Part shown: piece after piece, positions 22,608-30,211 of the stretch | Position numbering within the stretch: the stretch's first letter is position 1 | How the letters are laid out: the number at the start of each line of letters is the position of its first letter | Assembly (NCBI GenBank): GCA_900757185.1 | Contig: CAAEMX010000014.1 | Span: forward strand, 1 to 31,401 | DNA: 31,401 nt | Direction: 5' to 3' | Source of the DNA: an uncultured Collinsella sp. | GTDB taxonomy: Bacteria > Actinomycetota > Coriobacteriia > Coriobacteriales > Coriobacteriaceae | Program-made: the position numbers and the translations under genes | The notes under the pieces: generated by a model | Database searches by the model: none | What the model saw: only the letters and a program-made list of their open reading frames with translations | Told to the model about the DNA's origin: nothing

Positions 22608-23657
22608 ATGGCTGACGATTTCATCAAGCTCACGCAGATGACCGCTGCCTCTGGTTGAGCCGCTAAGTTGGCTCCTGGAGCCCTCGCCCAGGTCCTGGGC
22701 GACTTACCCAATGTGCATAACGACAACCTGCTCGTGGGGTTCGATACCTCCGACGATGCGAGCGTCTTTCGCGTTGGCGACAACTTGGGCCTCGTGCAGT
22801 CCATCGACTTCTTCCCGCCGATGGTCGATGACCCGTTTCTGTTTGGCCAGATCGCCGCGGCCAACTCGCTGTCGGACATCTACGCTATGGGCGGGCGGCC
22901 GAGTCATGCCATGAACCTGCTCTGCATACCCAGCTGCCTGGGTGTTGAGGCTGCTGGCCAGATTCTGGCGGGTGGCGCCGACAAGTGCGTCGAGGCTGGC
23001 TGCACCATCGCGGGCGGCCACACCATCAACGACGACGAGCCCAAGTACGGCCTGTCCGTGAGCGGCTTTGTCGCGCTCGATCGCATGCTCGCCAACAGCG
23101 GCGCGCACGTGGGCGATGTCCTGCTGCTGACCAAGGCGGTCGGCTCGGGCATCATCACCACGGCCATTAAGGGCGAGCTCATTGAGCAGGACGAGGCTAG
23201 CCCGATGTTTGACTCGATGCGCACCCTCAACGAGGCACCGATTCGTCTGGCCGAGGGGCTTGAGCTTCACGGTTGCACGGATGTCACAGGCTTTGGCCTG
23301 ATTGGGCATGCGTGTGAGATGGCCGAGGGCTCGGGTGTGCAGATTGAGCTTGCGTCAGGGGCCGTACCGCTCTTTGACCAGGTGCTCGATATGGCGCGTC
23401 TGGGCATTATCCCTGCCGGCGCCTACCGCAACCAGGACTTCTTTGGCCCGCGCGTGGCGGCCGACGATGACCTGGAGCCGGGCATGCTGGATGCGCTGTA
23501 CGATCCGCAGACCTCGGGCGGCCTGCTCATCGCAGCGCCTGCTGCCGATGTGGATGAGCTCGCCCGCCGCCTGCATGCCGAAGGTCGCGTTGCCGCCACA
23601 ATCGGCCGCGTGTGCGAGGCGGTGCCGGGTGGTCCTGCCGTTCACGTTGTGCATTAA
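22608..23657 (+). CDS. selD: Selenide, water dikinase SelD, itself a selenoprotein (UGA = Sec17)
   Basis: 349 residues when the in-frame TGA at 22656-22658 is read as selenocysteine. SelD makes selenophosphate from selenide and ATP. The N-terminus reads KLTQMTAASG-Sec-AAKLAPG, which aligns with the family active-site loop: the Cys/Sec at 17 and the essential Lys at 20 fall exactly where expected. Glycine-rich GGRPSHAMNLL, GGHTINDDEPKYGL, TDVTGFGLIGHACEM and DPQTSGGLL are standard SelD segments. A strong SD precedes the ATG, and the frame stays open across the TGA to the stop. Gene finders will call a truncated protein from TTG 22668 that lacks the catalytic residue. It is followed at 59 nt by yedF, the start of a selenium carrier group. 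Confidence 0.95.
22656..22682 (+). promoter_or_regulatory. Sec UGA codon and short SECIS-like hairpin in selD
   Basis: The TGA is at 22656-22658. Exactly 11 nt later starts a 5-bp stem, GGCTC (22670-22674) with GAGCC (22678-22682), and a 3-nt loop CTG containing a G. Bacterial SECIS elements place the SelB-binding hairpin about 11 nt after the UGA, so position and form agree, although the stem is short. Confidence 0.7.
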
Positions 23658-23716
23658 GGAAAACCGTTTATGCGACCGTCTACTGTTCTGGGCGGTCCCT
23701 TTTGAAAGGATTTGCT

Positions 23717-24343
23717 ATGTCTACCAAAATTGAAGTCAATGCCATGGGCGATGCCTGCCCGCTGCCCGTCGTCAAGACGCTCAAAGCTCTGAAGCAGCTT
23801 GATGGCGAGGGTGCTGTGGTGACCTCGGTCGACAACGAGACCGCCGTCAAGAACATCTCCAAGATGGCGCAGGAGAAAGGCTGCACGGCCTCGGTCGAGA
23901 AGGTTTCTGACGCCGAGTGGCACGTGACCGTGGCGACCTCTGGCGCCGTTGCCGTGGCCGATCCCGAGCAGGATGGCGCTGCCTTCTGTGATGCCAGCGC
24001 CGGCAAGGGCAAGCTCGTCATTTCCGTCTACACCGACTGCATGGGCCGTGGCGACGACGTGCTGGGCCACAAGCTCATGAAGGCGTTTATCTTTGCCGTG
24101 ACGCAGCAGGAGGAGCTGCCCGCGACCATGCTGTTCTACAACGGCGGCGCCAAGCTCACCGTCGAGGGCTCGCCGGTGCTCGACGACCTGAAGGGCCTGG
24201 CCGAGCAGGGTGTCGAGATTCTCACCTGCGGTACCTGCCTCGACCACTTTGGCATTAAGGACCAGCTCGCGGTGGGCGAGGTCACGAACATGTACGTGAT
24301 CGTGGAGAAGATGGAGCAGGCCGTGCGCGTCGTGCGCCCGTAG
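23717..24343 (+). CDS. yedF: YedF-like selenium metabolism protein (TusA-like plus DsrE-like domains)
   Basis: 208 residues. The N-terminal domain (about 1-75) is a TusA/SirA-like fold with the sulfur-carrier motif CPLPVV and Cys14. A linker is followed by a DsrE-like domain (about 100-205) with VYTDCMGRGDD and LTCGTCLDHFGI, which hold further cysteines. This two-domain form is annotated as the selenium metabolism protein YedF and is commonly found beside selD. It is thought to pass selenium as a persulfide-like adduct towards SelD. The ATG at 23717 follows GAAAGGA by 6 nt. It is in the selD operon, 59 nt after selD. That it transfers selenium rather than sulfur is inferred from the neighbours. 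Confidence 0.85.
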   Translation: MSTKIEVNAMGDACPLPVVKTLKALKQLDGEGAVVTSVDNETAVKNISKMAQEKGCTASVEKVSDAEWHVTVATSGAVAVADPEQDGAAFCDASAGKGKLVISVYTDCMGRGDDVLGHKLMKAFIFAVTQQEELPATMLFYNGGAKLTVEGSPVLDDLKGLAEQGVEILTCGTCLDHFGIKDQLAVGEVTNMYVIVEKMEQAVRVVRP

Positions 24344-24362
24344 CGTATTGGTTGGAGTTGCC

Positions 24363-24614
24363 ATGAGGGAGAAGCGCCCGGCGCTTGTCATCACGTTTCC
24401 CACCACGGCGTCCGCCATGGGCTGCGAGTCCCTGTGCATTGAGCGCGGCCTTCCCGGGCGAACGATTCCCGTGCCCGGGGAGGTCGCTGCCGGCTGCGGT
24501 CTGGCGTGGAAGGCGTTGCCTGCCGATGAGGAACTGCTGCGCGGCGAACTCGCCGAGGCGGGTGTTCCCACCGAGGGCTATACCGTGATTGATATGTGGG
24601 AGGTCGTGCGATGA
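24363..24614 (+). CDS. DUF3343 putative Se/S carrier-like protein
   Basis: 83 residues, the usual size for DUF3343, a small family named as a possible Se/S carrier. It shows the core pattern ALVITFPTTASAMGCESLCIERGLPGRTIPVPGEVAAGCGLAWK, here given only as its parts: a leading beta strand, a Cys-containing helix (two Cys near residues 20-24) and the conserved AGCG Cys near residue 43 before the second half. GGAG lies 5 nt before the ATG. Its stop overlaps the next gene by ATGA, so it is co-translated with the desulfurase. A carrier for Se removed by that enzyme is the natural inference. Confidence 0.8.
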   Translation: MREKRPALVITFPTTASAMGCESLCIERGLPGRTIPVPGEVAAGCGLAWKALPADEELLRGELAEAGVPTEGYTVIDMWEVVR

Positions 24615-25750
24615 TCTACCTGGATAACGCGGCGACGACCATGCATAAGCCGCAGACGGTCATCGATGCCGTGACGCAGGCGATGTGCTCGCTTGGCAAT
24701 GCCGGGCGCGGCGCCACGTCGGGTGCCCTCGATGCCGCTCGTACGATTCATGGCTGCCGTGCCAAGCTCGCGCGCCTTTTGGGTTGCCCGAGGGCGGACC
24801 ATGTGTGCTTTACGCCCAACTCCACGGCGGCGCTCAACACCGCCATCAATGGCGTAGTGCGCCCCGGCGACCGCGTGGTCACGACGGTACTCGAGCACAA
24901 CTCCGTGCTGCGTCCGCTCAACCGCCTGTCGGCTGAGCAGGGCGTGACGGTTGAGCATGCGGGTTGCGACGTGAACGGCGCGCTCGATTACGACGAGCTC
25001 GAGCGGCTGGTCACGCCGAGCACACGTGCCGTGGTGGTGACGCACGCCTCCAATGTGACCGGCAACGCGGTCGACATCGCGCGCGTGGCGGCCATGGCCC
25101 ATGCTGCCGGTGCGCTGGTGATCGTCGATGCCTCGCAATCTGCCGGCACGGCGCATATCGATATGCAGACCATGGGGCTCGACATGGTGTGCTTTACCGG
25201 CCACAAGGGGCTCATGGGACCTCAAGGCACCGGCGGCCTGGCCGTGGCGGAGGGCATTGATGTGGCTCCCTGGGCCATGGGCGGCACGGGCGTGCACAGC
25301 TTCGATGCGCTGCAGCCGCGGGAGTGGCCCACGCGCCTTGAGGCGGGCACGCTCAACGGTCACGGTATCGCCGGCCTTTCTGCCGGCCTCGACTTTATCG
25401 AGGCCCAGGGCGGGGTGGAGGCGATTTCGGCTCACGAGCGCGCGCTCGCCGAACGCTTCCTCGCCGGCGTTCGTGAGATTCCGGAAATCAAGCTCTACGG
25501 TGCCTTCGACCAGCCAGCACGCTCGGCGATCGTCTCGCTCAACGTGGGCGATATCGATTCGGCCGAGATCTCGGATGCGCTCATGCAAGGGTGGGGGATT
25601 GCGACGCGCCCCGGCGCCCACTGCGCTCCGCTCATGCACCGCGCGTTGGGGACCGAGCGCCAGGGTGTCGTTCGCTTCTCGTTTGGGTATTTCAACACAG
25701 ACGAGGAAGTTGACGCCGCGATTGAAGCTTTGCGCGATTTAGCTTGCTAA
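24611..25750 (+). CDS. Class V cysteine desulfurase / selenocysteine lyase-like enzyme
   Basis: 379 residues of the NifS/CsdB-type PLP enzyme that removes sulfur or selenium from Cys or Sec as a persulfide/perselenide. The N-terminus YLDNAATT matches the family. The Schiff-base lysine is Lys199 in FTGHKGLMGPQGTG. The mobile-loop nucleophile is Cys338 in RPGAHCAPLMH, near the C-terminus. HASNVTGN and DASQSAG are cofactor-binding segments. It overlaps DUF3343 by ATGA and is the last gene of the selD operon, before a terminator. Supplying selenium to SelD is therefore likely. The compact RPGAHCAPLMH form fits the CsdB/SufS side, but preference for Sec over Cys cannot be read from the sequence. 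Confidence 0.9.
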   Translation: MIYLDNAATTMHKPQTVIDAVTQAMCSLGNAGRGATSGALDAARTIHGCRAKLARLLGCPRADHVCFTPNSTAALNTAINGVVRPGDRVVTTVLEHNSVLRPLNRLSAEQGVTVEHAGCDVNGALDYDELERLVTPSTRAVVVTHASNVTGNAVDIARVAAMAHAAGALVIVDASQSAGTAHIDMQTMGLDMVCFTGHKGLMGPQGTGGLAVAEGIDVAPWAMGGTGVHSFDALQPREWPTRLEAGTLNGHGIAGLSAGLDFIEAQGGVEAISAHERALAERFLAGVREIPEIKLYGAFDQPARSAIVSLNVGDIDSAEISDALMQGWGIATRPGAHCAPLMHRALGTERQGVVRFSFGYFNTDEEVDAAIEALRDLAC

Positions 25751-25764
25751 AGCGTATATACTTG

Positions 25765-25794
25765 CGGGACGGGTCTTTTGCCCGTCCCGTTTTT
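25765..25794 (+). terminator. Intrinsic terminator of the selD operon
   Basis: A perfect 9-bp stem (25765-25773 with 25781-25789), a 7-nt loop and five T. Confidence 0.92.
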
Positions 25795-25817
25795 GTTTTG
25801 ACTCGAAAGGTGGTCCC

Positions 25818-27176
25818 ATGGCTTCATCCGCTCCGCGCGGTCTGCGCTCCGACCATGTCGTCACCGTCGGCATCGCTCTGTTCTCGATGCTCTTTGGCGC
25901 CGGCAACCTCATTATTCCGCCGCTGCTGGCGCTGCAGGCAGGTTCCGCCACGCCGGTCGCCATGTTCGGCTTTCTAATTGCCGCCATCGGCCTGCCCGTC
26001 ATGGGCTTTATCGCCGTGGCGCTTGCCGGAACGGCGCGCGAGCTTGCTGGCCGCGTGCACCCCAAGTTTGGCGAGTTCTTTGTCGCGGCGGTGTATCTGG
26101 CCATTGGCCCGTGCCTGGCCATTCCGCGTACGAGTTCCACGGCCTTCGAGATGCTGGTGCCGCTGTTGCCCGAGGGCGTCTCGCTCGGCACGGCGCGCCT
26201 GGTGTTTGCCGTCGGCTTCTTCGTCGTCGCGTTTGCGCTCACGCTGCGCCCGGGCGTCATCACACGCGTGCTCGGCCGCATTACGGGCCCCGCGCTCATT
26301 GCCCTTATCGTATTGGTCGTGGGTGCCGCCATGGTCTCGCCGCTGGGCCCCGCCGCCGCGCCGCAGGCTCCCTATGATGCCGGTGCTGCCGTGCAGGGCT
26401 TTTTGACCGGCTACCAGACCATGGACCTGCTCGCGTCGCTCGCCTTTGGCATCATCATCGCCGAGACCATCCACGAGCTGGGCGTTACCGATGACAAGCG
26501 CGTGGCCTTCGAGATTTCGCGCTCCGGCGTGATCGCCGGCGTGCTCATGGCCATCATCTACTGCGGCTTGGGACTTGCCGGTATGCAGCTCGGCACCGTG
26601 ATGCCCGACGCTACCAACGGCGCCGCCATCCTCGCCCGTTCGGCCTCCATGCATTTTGGGCTTGCCGGCACGGTCGTGGTCTTCGCCATCTTCTTCCTCG
26701 CCTGCATGAACGTGTGCATCGGCCTCATCAGCTGCTGCTCGCGTTACTTCTGCGAGACGTATGTGGTCGAAGGGGGAGCGGAGGCCTCTGAGGAGGCCAT
26801 GCGCCGTCCCTTTGCGGTTCTCGCCTTTGTGTTCGCAGCGTTTTCGTGCGTGCTCTCCAACGTGGGCCTCGACGTGATTCTTATGTTCTCGGTGCCCATG
26901 CTCAACGCCTTGTATCCCGTTGCCATCGTGCTGGTACTGATGGGCCTGGTGCACGGCTTTTGCGACGCGCATCCGCAGGTGTGGGTTTGGGTCGGCGGCG
27001 TTGTCGCGGTGCAGAGCGTGATCACCTCGGTTCGCGACGCGTTCTTTGCGGGTGCGTGGCTGCCGTTCGATGCGCTGCCGCTGGCTGATATTGGAGCCTC
27101 GTGGGCGCCGGTTGCCGTTGTGGCGCTTGCGATCGGCCTGCTCCATAGCCGGTTTGTCGCACATTCGAGGAGCTAG
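25818..27176 (+). CDS. brnQ: Branched-chain amino acid carrier, BrnQ (LIVCS) family
   Basis: 452 residues and about twelve hydrophobic spans, an inner-membrane secondary transporter that imports Leu/Ile/Val with a cation. The N-terminal LFSMLFGAGNLIIPP is the signature of the family, and the second span onward has IGPCLAIPRTSSTAFEM, the equivalent of the conserved region before TM4. The ATG at 25818 has GAAAGGTGG 5 nt upstream. It is separated from the selD operon by a terminator and followed by the tRNA promoter, so it is a single gene. Its presence within a selenium/formate region is not obviously functional. The exact substrate is inferred from the family. Confidence 0.88.
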   Translation: MASSAPRGLRSDHVVTVGIALFSMLFGAGNLIIPPLLALQAGSATPVAMFGFLIAAIGLPVMGFIAVALAGTARELAGRVHPKFGEFFVAAVYLAIGPCLAIPRTSSTAFEMLVPLLPEGVSLGTARLVFAVGFFVVAFALTLRPGVITRVLGRITGPALIALIVLVVGAAMVSPLGPAAAPQAPYDAGAAVQGFLTGYQTMDLLASLAFGIIIAETIHELGVTDDKRVAFEISRSGVIAGVLMAIIYCGLGLAGMQLGTVMPDATNGAAILARSASMHFGLAGTVVVFAIFFLACMNVCIGLISCCSRYFCETYVVEGGAEASEEAMRRPFAVLAFVFAAFSCVLSNVGLDVILMFSVPMLNALYPVAIVLVLMGLVHGFCDAHPQVWVWVGGVVAVQSVITSVRDAFFAGAWLPFDALPLADIGASWAPVAVVALAIGLLHSRFVAHSRS

Positions 27177-27187
27177 GGTATCGTCGC

Positions 27188-27216
27188 TTGCACAGGCGGG
27201 GAGTCTCCCCTATAAT
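27188..27216 (+). promoter_or_regulatory. Promoter of the tRNA-Pro/tRNA-Gly unit
   Basis: TTGCAC (27188-27193), a 17-bp spacer and TATAAT (27211-27216), a near-consensus promoter placed about 50 nt before tRNA-Pro. The spacer contains a perfect palindrome, GGGGAGTCTCCCC (27198-27210). Confidence 0.85.
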
Positions 27217-27267
27217 TTCCTTCGCTTTGGGACACGCAAGGTTTAGACCTTAGCTGCTCAACACCTT

Positions 27268-27344
27268 CGGGACGTGGCGCAGTTTGGTAGCGCGCCTGCT
27301 TTGGGAGCAGGATGTCGCAGGTTCAAATCCTGTCGTCCCGACCA
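27268..27344 (+). tRNA. tRNA-Pro (anticodon TGG)
   Basis: 77 nt with encoded CCA. The acceptor stem CGGGACG/CGTCCCG, the anticodon loop TTTGGGA between CCTGC and GCAGG, and the T loop GTTCAAATC are all regular. Anticodon TGG reads Pro codons. Confidence 0.97.
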
Positions 27345-27350
27345 TATCTT

Positions 27351-27424
27351 GCGGGCGTAGTTCAATGGTAGAACCCCAGCCTTCCAAGCTGATGACGCGG
27401 GTTCGATTCCCGTCGCCCGCTCCA
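27351..27424 (+). tRNA. tRNA-Gly (anticodon TCC)
   Basis: 74 nt with encoded CCA. The acceptor stem GCGGGCG/CGCCCGC, the anticodon loop CTTCCAA and the T loop GTTCGATTC are regular. Anticodon TCC reads Gly codons GGA/GGG. It follows tRNA-Pro after 6 nt, so both are cut from one transcript. Its 3' end is duplicated downstream. Confidence 0.97.
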
Positions 27425-27437
27425 TAAGAATTGTTTT

Positions 27438-27474
27438 AACAGCTTTGGTTTCCTTTGGGGATCAGAGCTGTTTT
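27438..27474 (+). terminator. Terminator of the tRNA unit
   Basis: AACAGCT (27438-27444) with AGCTGTT (27466-27472), followed by TTTT, 14 nt after the tRNA-Gly CCA. Confidence 0.75.
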
Positions 27475-27486
27475 CGTTTACGCGCC

Positions 27487-27612
27487 GGGCGACGGGAATC
27501 GAACCCGCCAGGGTGCGGTGCTGAGAAAATGCGTGAGCATTTTCCAGCGCAGCACGCAAGGGCCGAAGGCCCGCAGCGAAGCAAATCCTTGGACTTCCCG
27601 TCGCCCGCTCCA
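27487..27612. repeat. tRNA-Gly-derived inverted and direct fragments around a hairpin-rich core
   Basis: 27487-27508 is an exact 22-nt reverse complement of tRNA-Gly 27397-27418. 27595-27612 is an exact 18-nt direct copy of its 3' end, 27407-27424, including CCA. The 86 nt between them contain two clear hairpins: GAAAATGC with GCATTTTC, and GGGCC with GGCCC. The whole thus has inverted ends. An open reading frame runs through it, but it is only a translation of tRNA-like sequence. It may be a remnant of an integration or recombination at the tRNA. Confidence 0.8.
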
Positions 27613-27732
27613 AGCTATATAATCGCAGGCCAATATGCTAATTTGGCTCGCGTTTATTTTTATACCGTCCGACCTCGCAGGGCAAATGAACCAGGAGCGT
27701 TTGTCCCGAATCGTAAGAAAGAAGTGATTTCC
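27613..27732 (+). promoter_or_regulatory. Non-coding leader of the formate channel gene
   Basis: TATAAT (27618-27623) is a probable -10 element, about 110 nt before the focA ATG; no firm -35 accompanies it. The following AT-rich stretch may hold further regulatory sites. I recognise no riboswitch. Confidence 0.4.
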
Positions 27733-28569
27733 ATGGCACAGAGTAAGGCAGAATACCCCACCTCCGATTGCCTGGCGCCCGCCGCGATCGAGGCGAAGAC
27801 CGAGGCCGCAGGCGTTACCAAGGCCAACCTGCCGGTCTCGAAGGCCTTTTTGCTCGCCATGTTCGCCGGCGCGTTCATCGCCTTCGGCGGCCTGTTCTTC
27901 ACGGTCTTTCTGAGCGATCCCACGCTTTGCTGGGGCGCCCAGCGCTTCGTGGGCGGTCTTGCTTTTTGCCTGGGACTGGTGCTCGTGCTCATTTGCGGCG
28001 CGGAACTGTTTACCGGCAACTCGCTTATGGTCTGCGCGCTTAAGAGCAAAAAGATCACGCTCGTCCAGATGCTCAAGGCTTGGGCTATTGTGTGGATCGG
28101 CAACTTTGCCGGCGCCCTGTTCGTTGTCTTTTTGATTTACATGGCAGCCATTTACAAACTCAACGGCGAGGCCGTCGCCAACACCATGGTGAGTGTCGCC
28201 GCCGGTAAGGTTACGATCGGCGCCGTCACCATCTTCTTCCGCGGCATTCTGTGCAACATCTTTGTGTGCCTGGCCGTATGGATCGGTACCGCCGGCAAGA
28301 CCGTGGTCGATAAGGTCGTGGGCATTCTGCTGCCCATTGCCGCCTTTGTGGCCTGCGGTTTTGAGCGCTGCGTTGCCAACATGTACTTTTTGCCTATGGG
28401 CATTTTGATGCACTCCTGCGGCTATGGAGCCGATGTCGCCGGCGCCGATGCCCTCAATGCTGCCGGGTTGGCGCTCAACCTTACGGTCGCCACGCTGGGC
28501 AATATCGTGGGTGGCGCCCTGATCGTGGCGCTGGGCTACTGGTTTATCTACGCCAACAGGGAGGCCTAA
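27733..28569 (+). CDS. focA: Formate/nitrite transporter (FNT, FocA-like)
   Basis: 278 residues of an FNT channel, a pentameric inner-membrane channel for formate or related monovalent anions. Six hydrophobic segments are visible from residue ~35 onward. The family segments are AFIAFGGLFFTV, CGAELFTGNS, and GFERCVANMYFLPMGIL in the fourth/fifth-helix region. The last is normally GFEHxxANM, with the conserved pore histidine that gates protonation; here residue 212 is Arg. The ATG at 27733 has only a weak AAGAAAG 8 nt upstream. The long N-terminal ~30 residues are soluble. It precedes selA and selB and fits formate metabolism by a Sec-dependent formate dehydrogenase. Nitrite or hydrosulfide are alternative substrates. 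Confidence 0.88.
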   Translation: MAQSKAEYPTSDCLAPAAIEAKTEAAGVTKANLPVSKAFLLAMFAGAFIAFGGLFFTVFLSDPTLCWGAQRFVGGLAFCLGLVLVLICGAELFTGNSLMVCALKSKKITLVQMLKAWAIVWIGNFAGALFVVFLIYMAAIYKLNGEAVANTMVSVAAGKVTIGAVTIFFRGILCNIFVCLAVWIGTAGKTVVDKVVGILLPIAAFVACGFERCVANMYFLPMGILMHSCGYGADVAGADALNAAGLALNLTVATLGNIVGGALIVALGYWFIYANREA

Positions 28570-28594
28570 GGACCCAAGCCATAACCGACCAAAG

Positions 28595-28672
28595 AGGGAC
28601 AGGTTTATTTGGCAGGTTTTGGACGAGGCGCTTCGACGTCTTGTCACGAGCTGCCATAATGGACCTGTCCCT
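28595..28672. repeat. Imperfect inverted repeat between focA and selA
   Basis: AGGGACAGGT (28595-28604) and ACCTGTCCCT (28663-28672) are exact inverted arms. A second inner pairing TGGCAG / CTGCCA extends each arm to about 20 nt with mismatches, around a ~38-nt core. Four T follow on the plus strand, so it may act as a terminator of focA. It shares words with the palindrome at 10310-10340. Confidence 0.65.
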
Positions 28673-28753
28673 TTTGCGTGCGCGCCGGTATTTTTTTGCC
28701 CGATGACGATCGCGGGGGACCAGCTTTTTATTGAACATGTCGAAAGGCTTTTC

Positions 28754-30211
28754 ATGAGCGACTGCGAATCCATGTCTGCCGAGGTGCGCGGCCGCCTGCG
28801 TTCCATTCCCGCCGTTCACGAGCTGCTTGCCGAGTGGCCGGTCATGAAGGCTGCTGGCGATGCAGGCGACACGATGGTACGCGAGGCGATTGACGCCGAG
28901 CTCGATGCCGAGCGCGCGGCGATTCGCTCCGGCGCCCCTGCAAGGAACGAGCGCGAGCTCGCCTTGGCAATTGAGCAGCGGACCCATCGCCTGTCGCTGC
29001 CGACCCTGCGCCCTGCCGTCAACGCGACGGGCGTTGTGATTCACACCAATCTTGGCCGCGCTCCGCTCGCTCCCGCGGCGGTGCAGGCGGTGACCGATGT
29101 CGCCCGAGGCTACAGCACGCTTGAGTATGACGTCTCAACCTGCGCTCGCGGGGGCCGCAAAGAGCATGCCGCGCGTCTGCTGCGCACGCTCACGGGGGCG
29201 CAGGACGCCTTAGTTGTCAACAACAATGCCGCCGCGGTGCTGTTGGTGCTTGCCGCGCACGCGGCTGGCAAAGAGGTCATCGTGAGCCGCGGCGAGCTTG
29301 TCGAGGTGGGCGGCAGCTTCCGCATCCCCGACATCATGGCGGCTTCGGGTGCCAAGCTTGTCGAGGTTGGCTCTACCAACCGCACACATCTGGACGATTA
29401 TCGAAGCGCCATTACGCCCAACACGGCGATGATCTTGAAAGTTCATCCTTCTAATTACCGTATCGAGGGCTTCCACGAGGAGGTTTCCGCGGCGGAGCTT
29501 TCCGCGCTGGCGCATGAGCACGGGCTGTTGCTGTACGAGGATCAGGGCTCGGGCGCTTTGCTTGCAGACGGGGTGCTCGCCGATGCGGGGGAGAAGCCCA
29601 CGTCCGCCTCGCTTTGCGCCGGCGTTGACGTCGTCTCGTGCTCGGGTGACAAGCTGCTCGGTGCCTCGCAGGCAGGCATTATTCTCGGCAGCGCCCAGGC
29701 AATCGCCGCCTGTGCCTCGCATCCTCTTATGCGCGCGCTTCGCCCTGGCAAGCTCACGCTCGCGGCGCTCGAGGCCACTTTGCGACTGTATGTGACCGGT
29801 CCCGATGCGGCGCATCGGGAGATCCCGGTACTCAACATGCTTTCCGGCGCGCCGGCTCCGCTCGAGCGCCAGGCCAAGCGCCTGCACGACCGCATGCTGC
29901 GCAAGCTTCGCGAGGCTCAGTGCGAGGAGGCCGTGGAGCTGCAGGTTGTCGAGGGCGCCTCTACTCCCGGCGGCGGATCGCTGCCGACTGTCGAGCTCCC
30001 TGCATTTTGCGTTGCCGTCTGTCCCGTCGATGGGCGTCTATCCGCCGATGGCCTAAAGCGCGCTATGGTACAGGAGCCCGATACGCCGGTTGTGACGCGC
30101 GTGCGGCACGACCAGGTGCTTTTTGACGTTCGCACGCTTTTGCGCGACACCGACCTTGACCTGTGTGCGTCTGCGTTGGCGGATGCCGTGCGGGCAGGTT
30201 TGCGTCGATGA
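28754..30211 (+). CDS. selA: L-seryl-tRNA(Sec) selenium transferase SelA
   Basis: 485 residues. SelA is a PLP enzyme that converts Ser-tRNA(Sec) to Sec-tRNA(Sec) with selenophosphate. The PLP-binding lysine is Lys300 in SCSGDKLLGASQAG, at the usual position. NATGVVIHTNLGRAPL near residue 95, YSTLEYD, VVNNNAAAVLL and SRGELVEVGGSFRIPDIM are family segments. RHDQVLFDVRTL closes the C-terminal domain. The ATG at 28754 follows GAAAGG by 6 nt; in-frame starts further upstream lie inside the inverted repeat. Its stop overlaps the selB start by ATGA, so the two are translationally coupled. Confidence 0.95.
   Translation: MSDCESMSAEVRGRLRSIPAVHELLAEWPVMKAAGDAGDTMVREAIDAELDAERAAIRSGAPARNERELALAIEQRTHRLSLPTLRPAVNATGVVIHTNLGRAPLAPAAVQAVTDVARGYSTLEYDVSTCARGGRKEHAARLLRTLTGAQDALVVNNNAAAVLLVLAAHAAGKEVIVSRGELVEVGGSFRIPDIMAASGAKLVEVGSTNRTHLDDYRSAITPNTAMILKVHPSNYRIEGFHEEVSAAELSALAHEHGLLLYEDQGSGALLADGVLADAGEKPTSASLCAGVDVVSCSGDKLLGASQAGIILGSAQAIAACASHPLMRALRPGKLTLAALEATLRLYVTGPDAAHREIPVLNMLSGAPAPLERQAKRLHDRMLRKLREAQCEEAVELQVVEGASTPGGGSLPTVELPAFCVAVCPVDGRLSADGLKRAMVQEPDTPVVTRVRHDQVLFDVRTLLRDTDLDLCASALADAVRAGLRR

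Noticed and set aside
22668..23657. Shorter selD from a TTG start
   Set aside because: It lacks the catalytic residue and a ribosome binding site. Reading through the TGA restores the full family N-terminus.
27487..27612. CRISPR array or second functional tRNA-Gly
   Set aside because: There is no repeat-spacer periodicity, and only fragments of the T arm and acceptor are present, with no anticodon arm.
27445..27732. N-terminal extension of the formate channel through the tRNA-like region
   Set aside because: The added residues are translation of tRNA-Gly fragments and of the leader. The ATG at 27733 begins the family-like protein.
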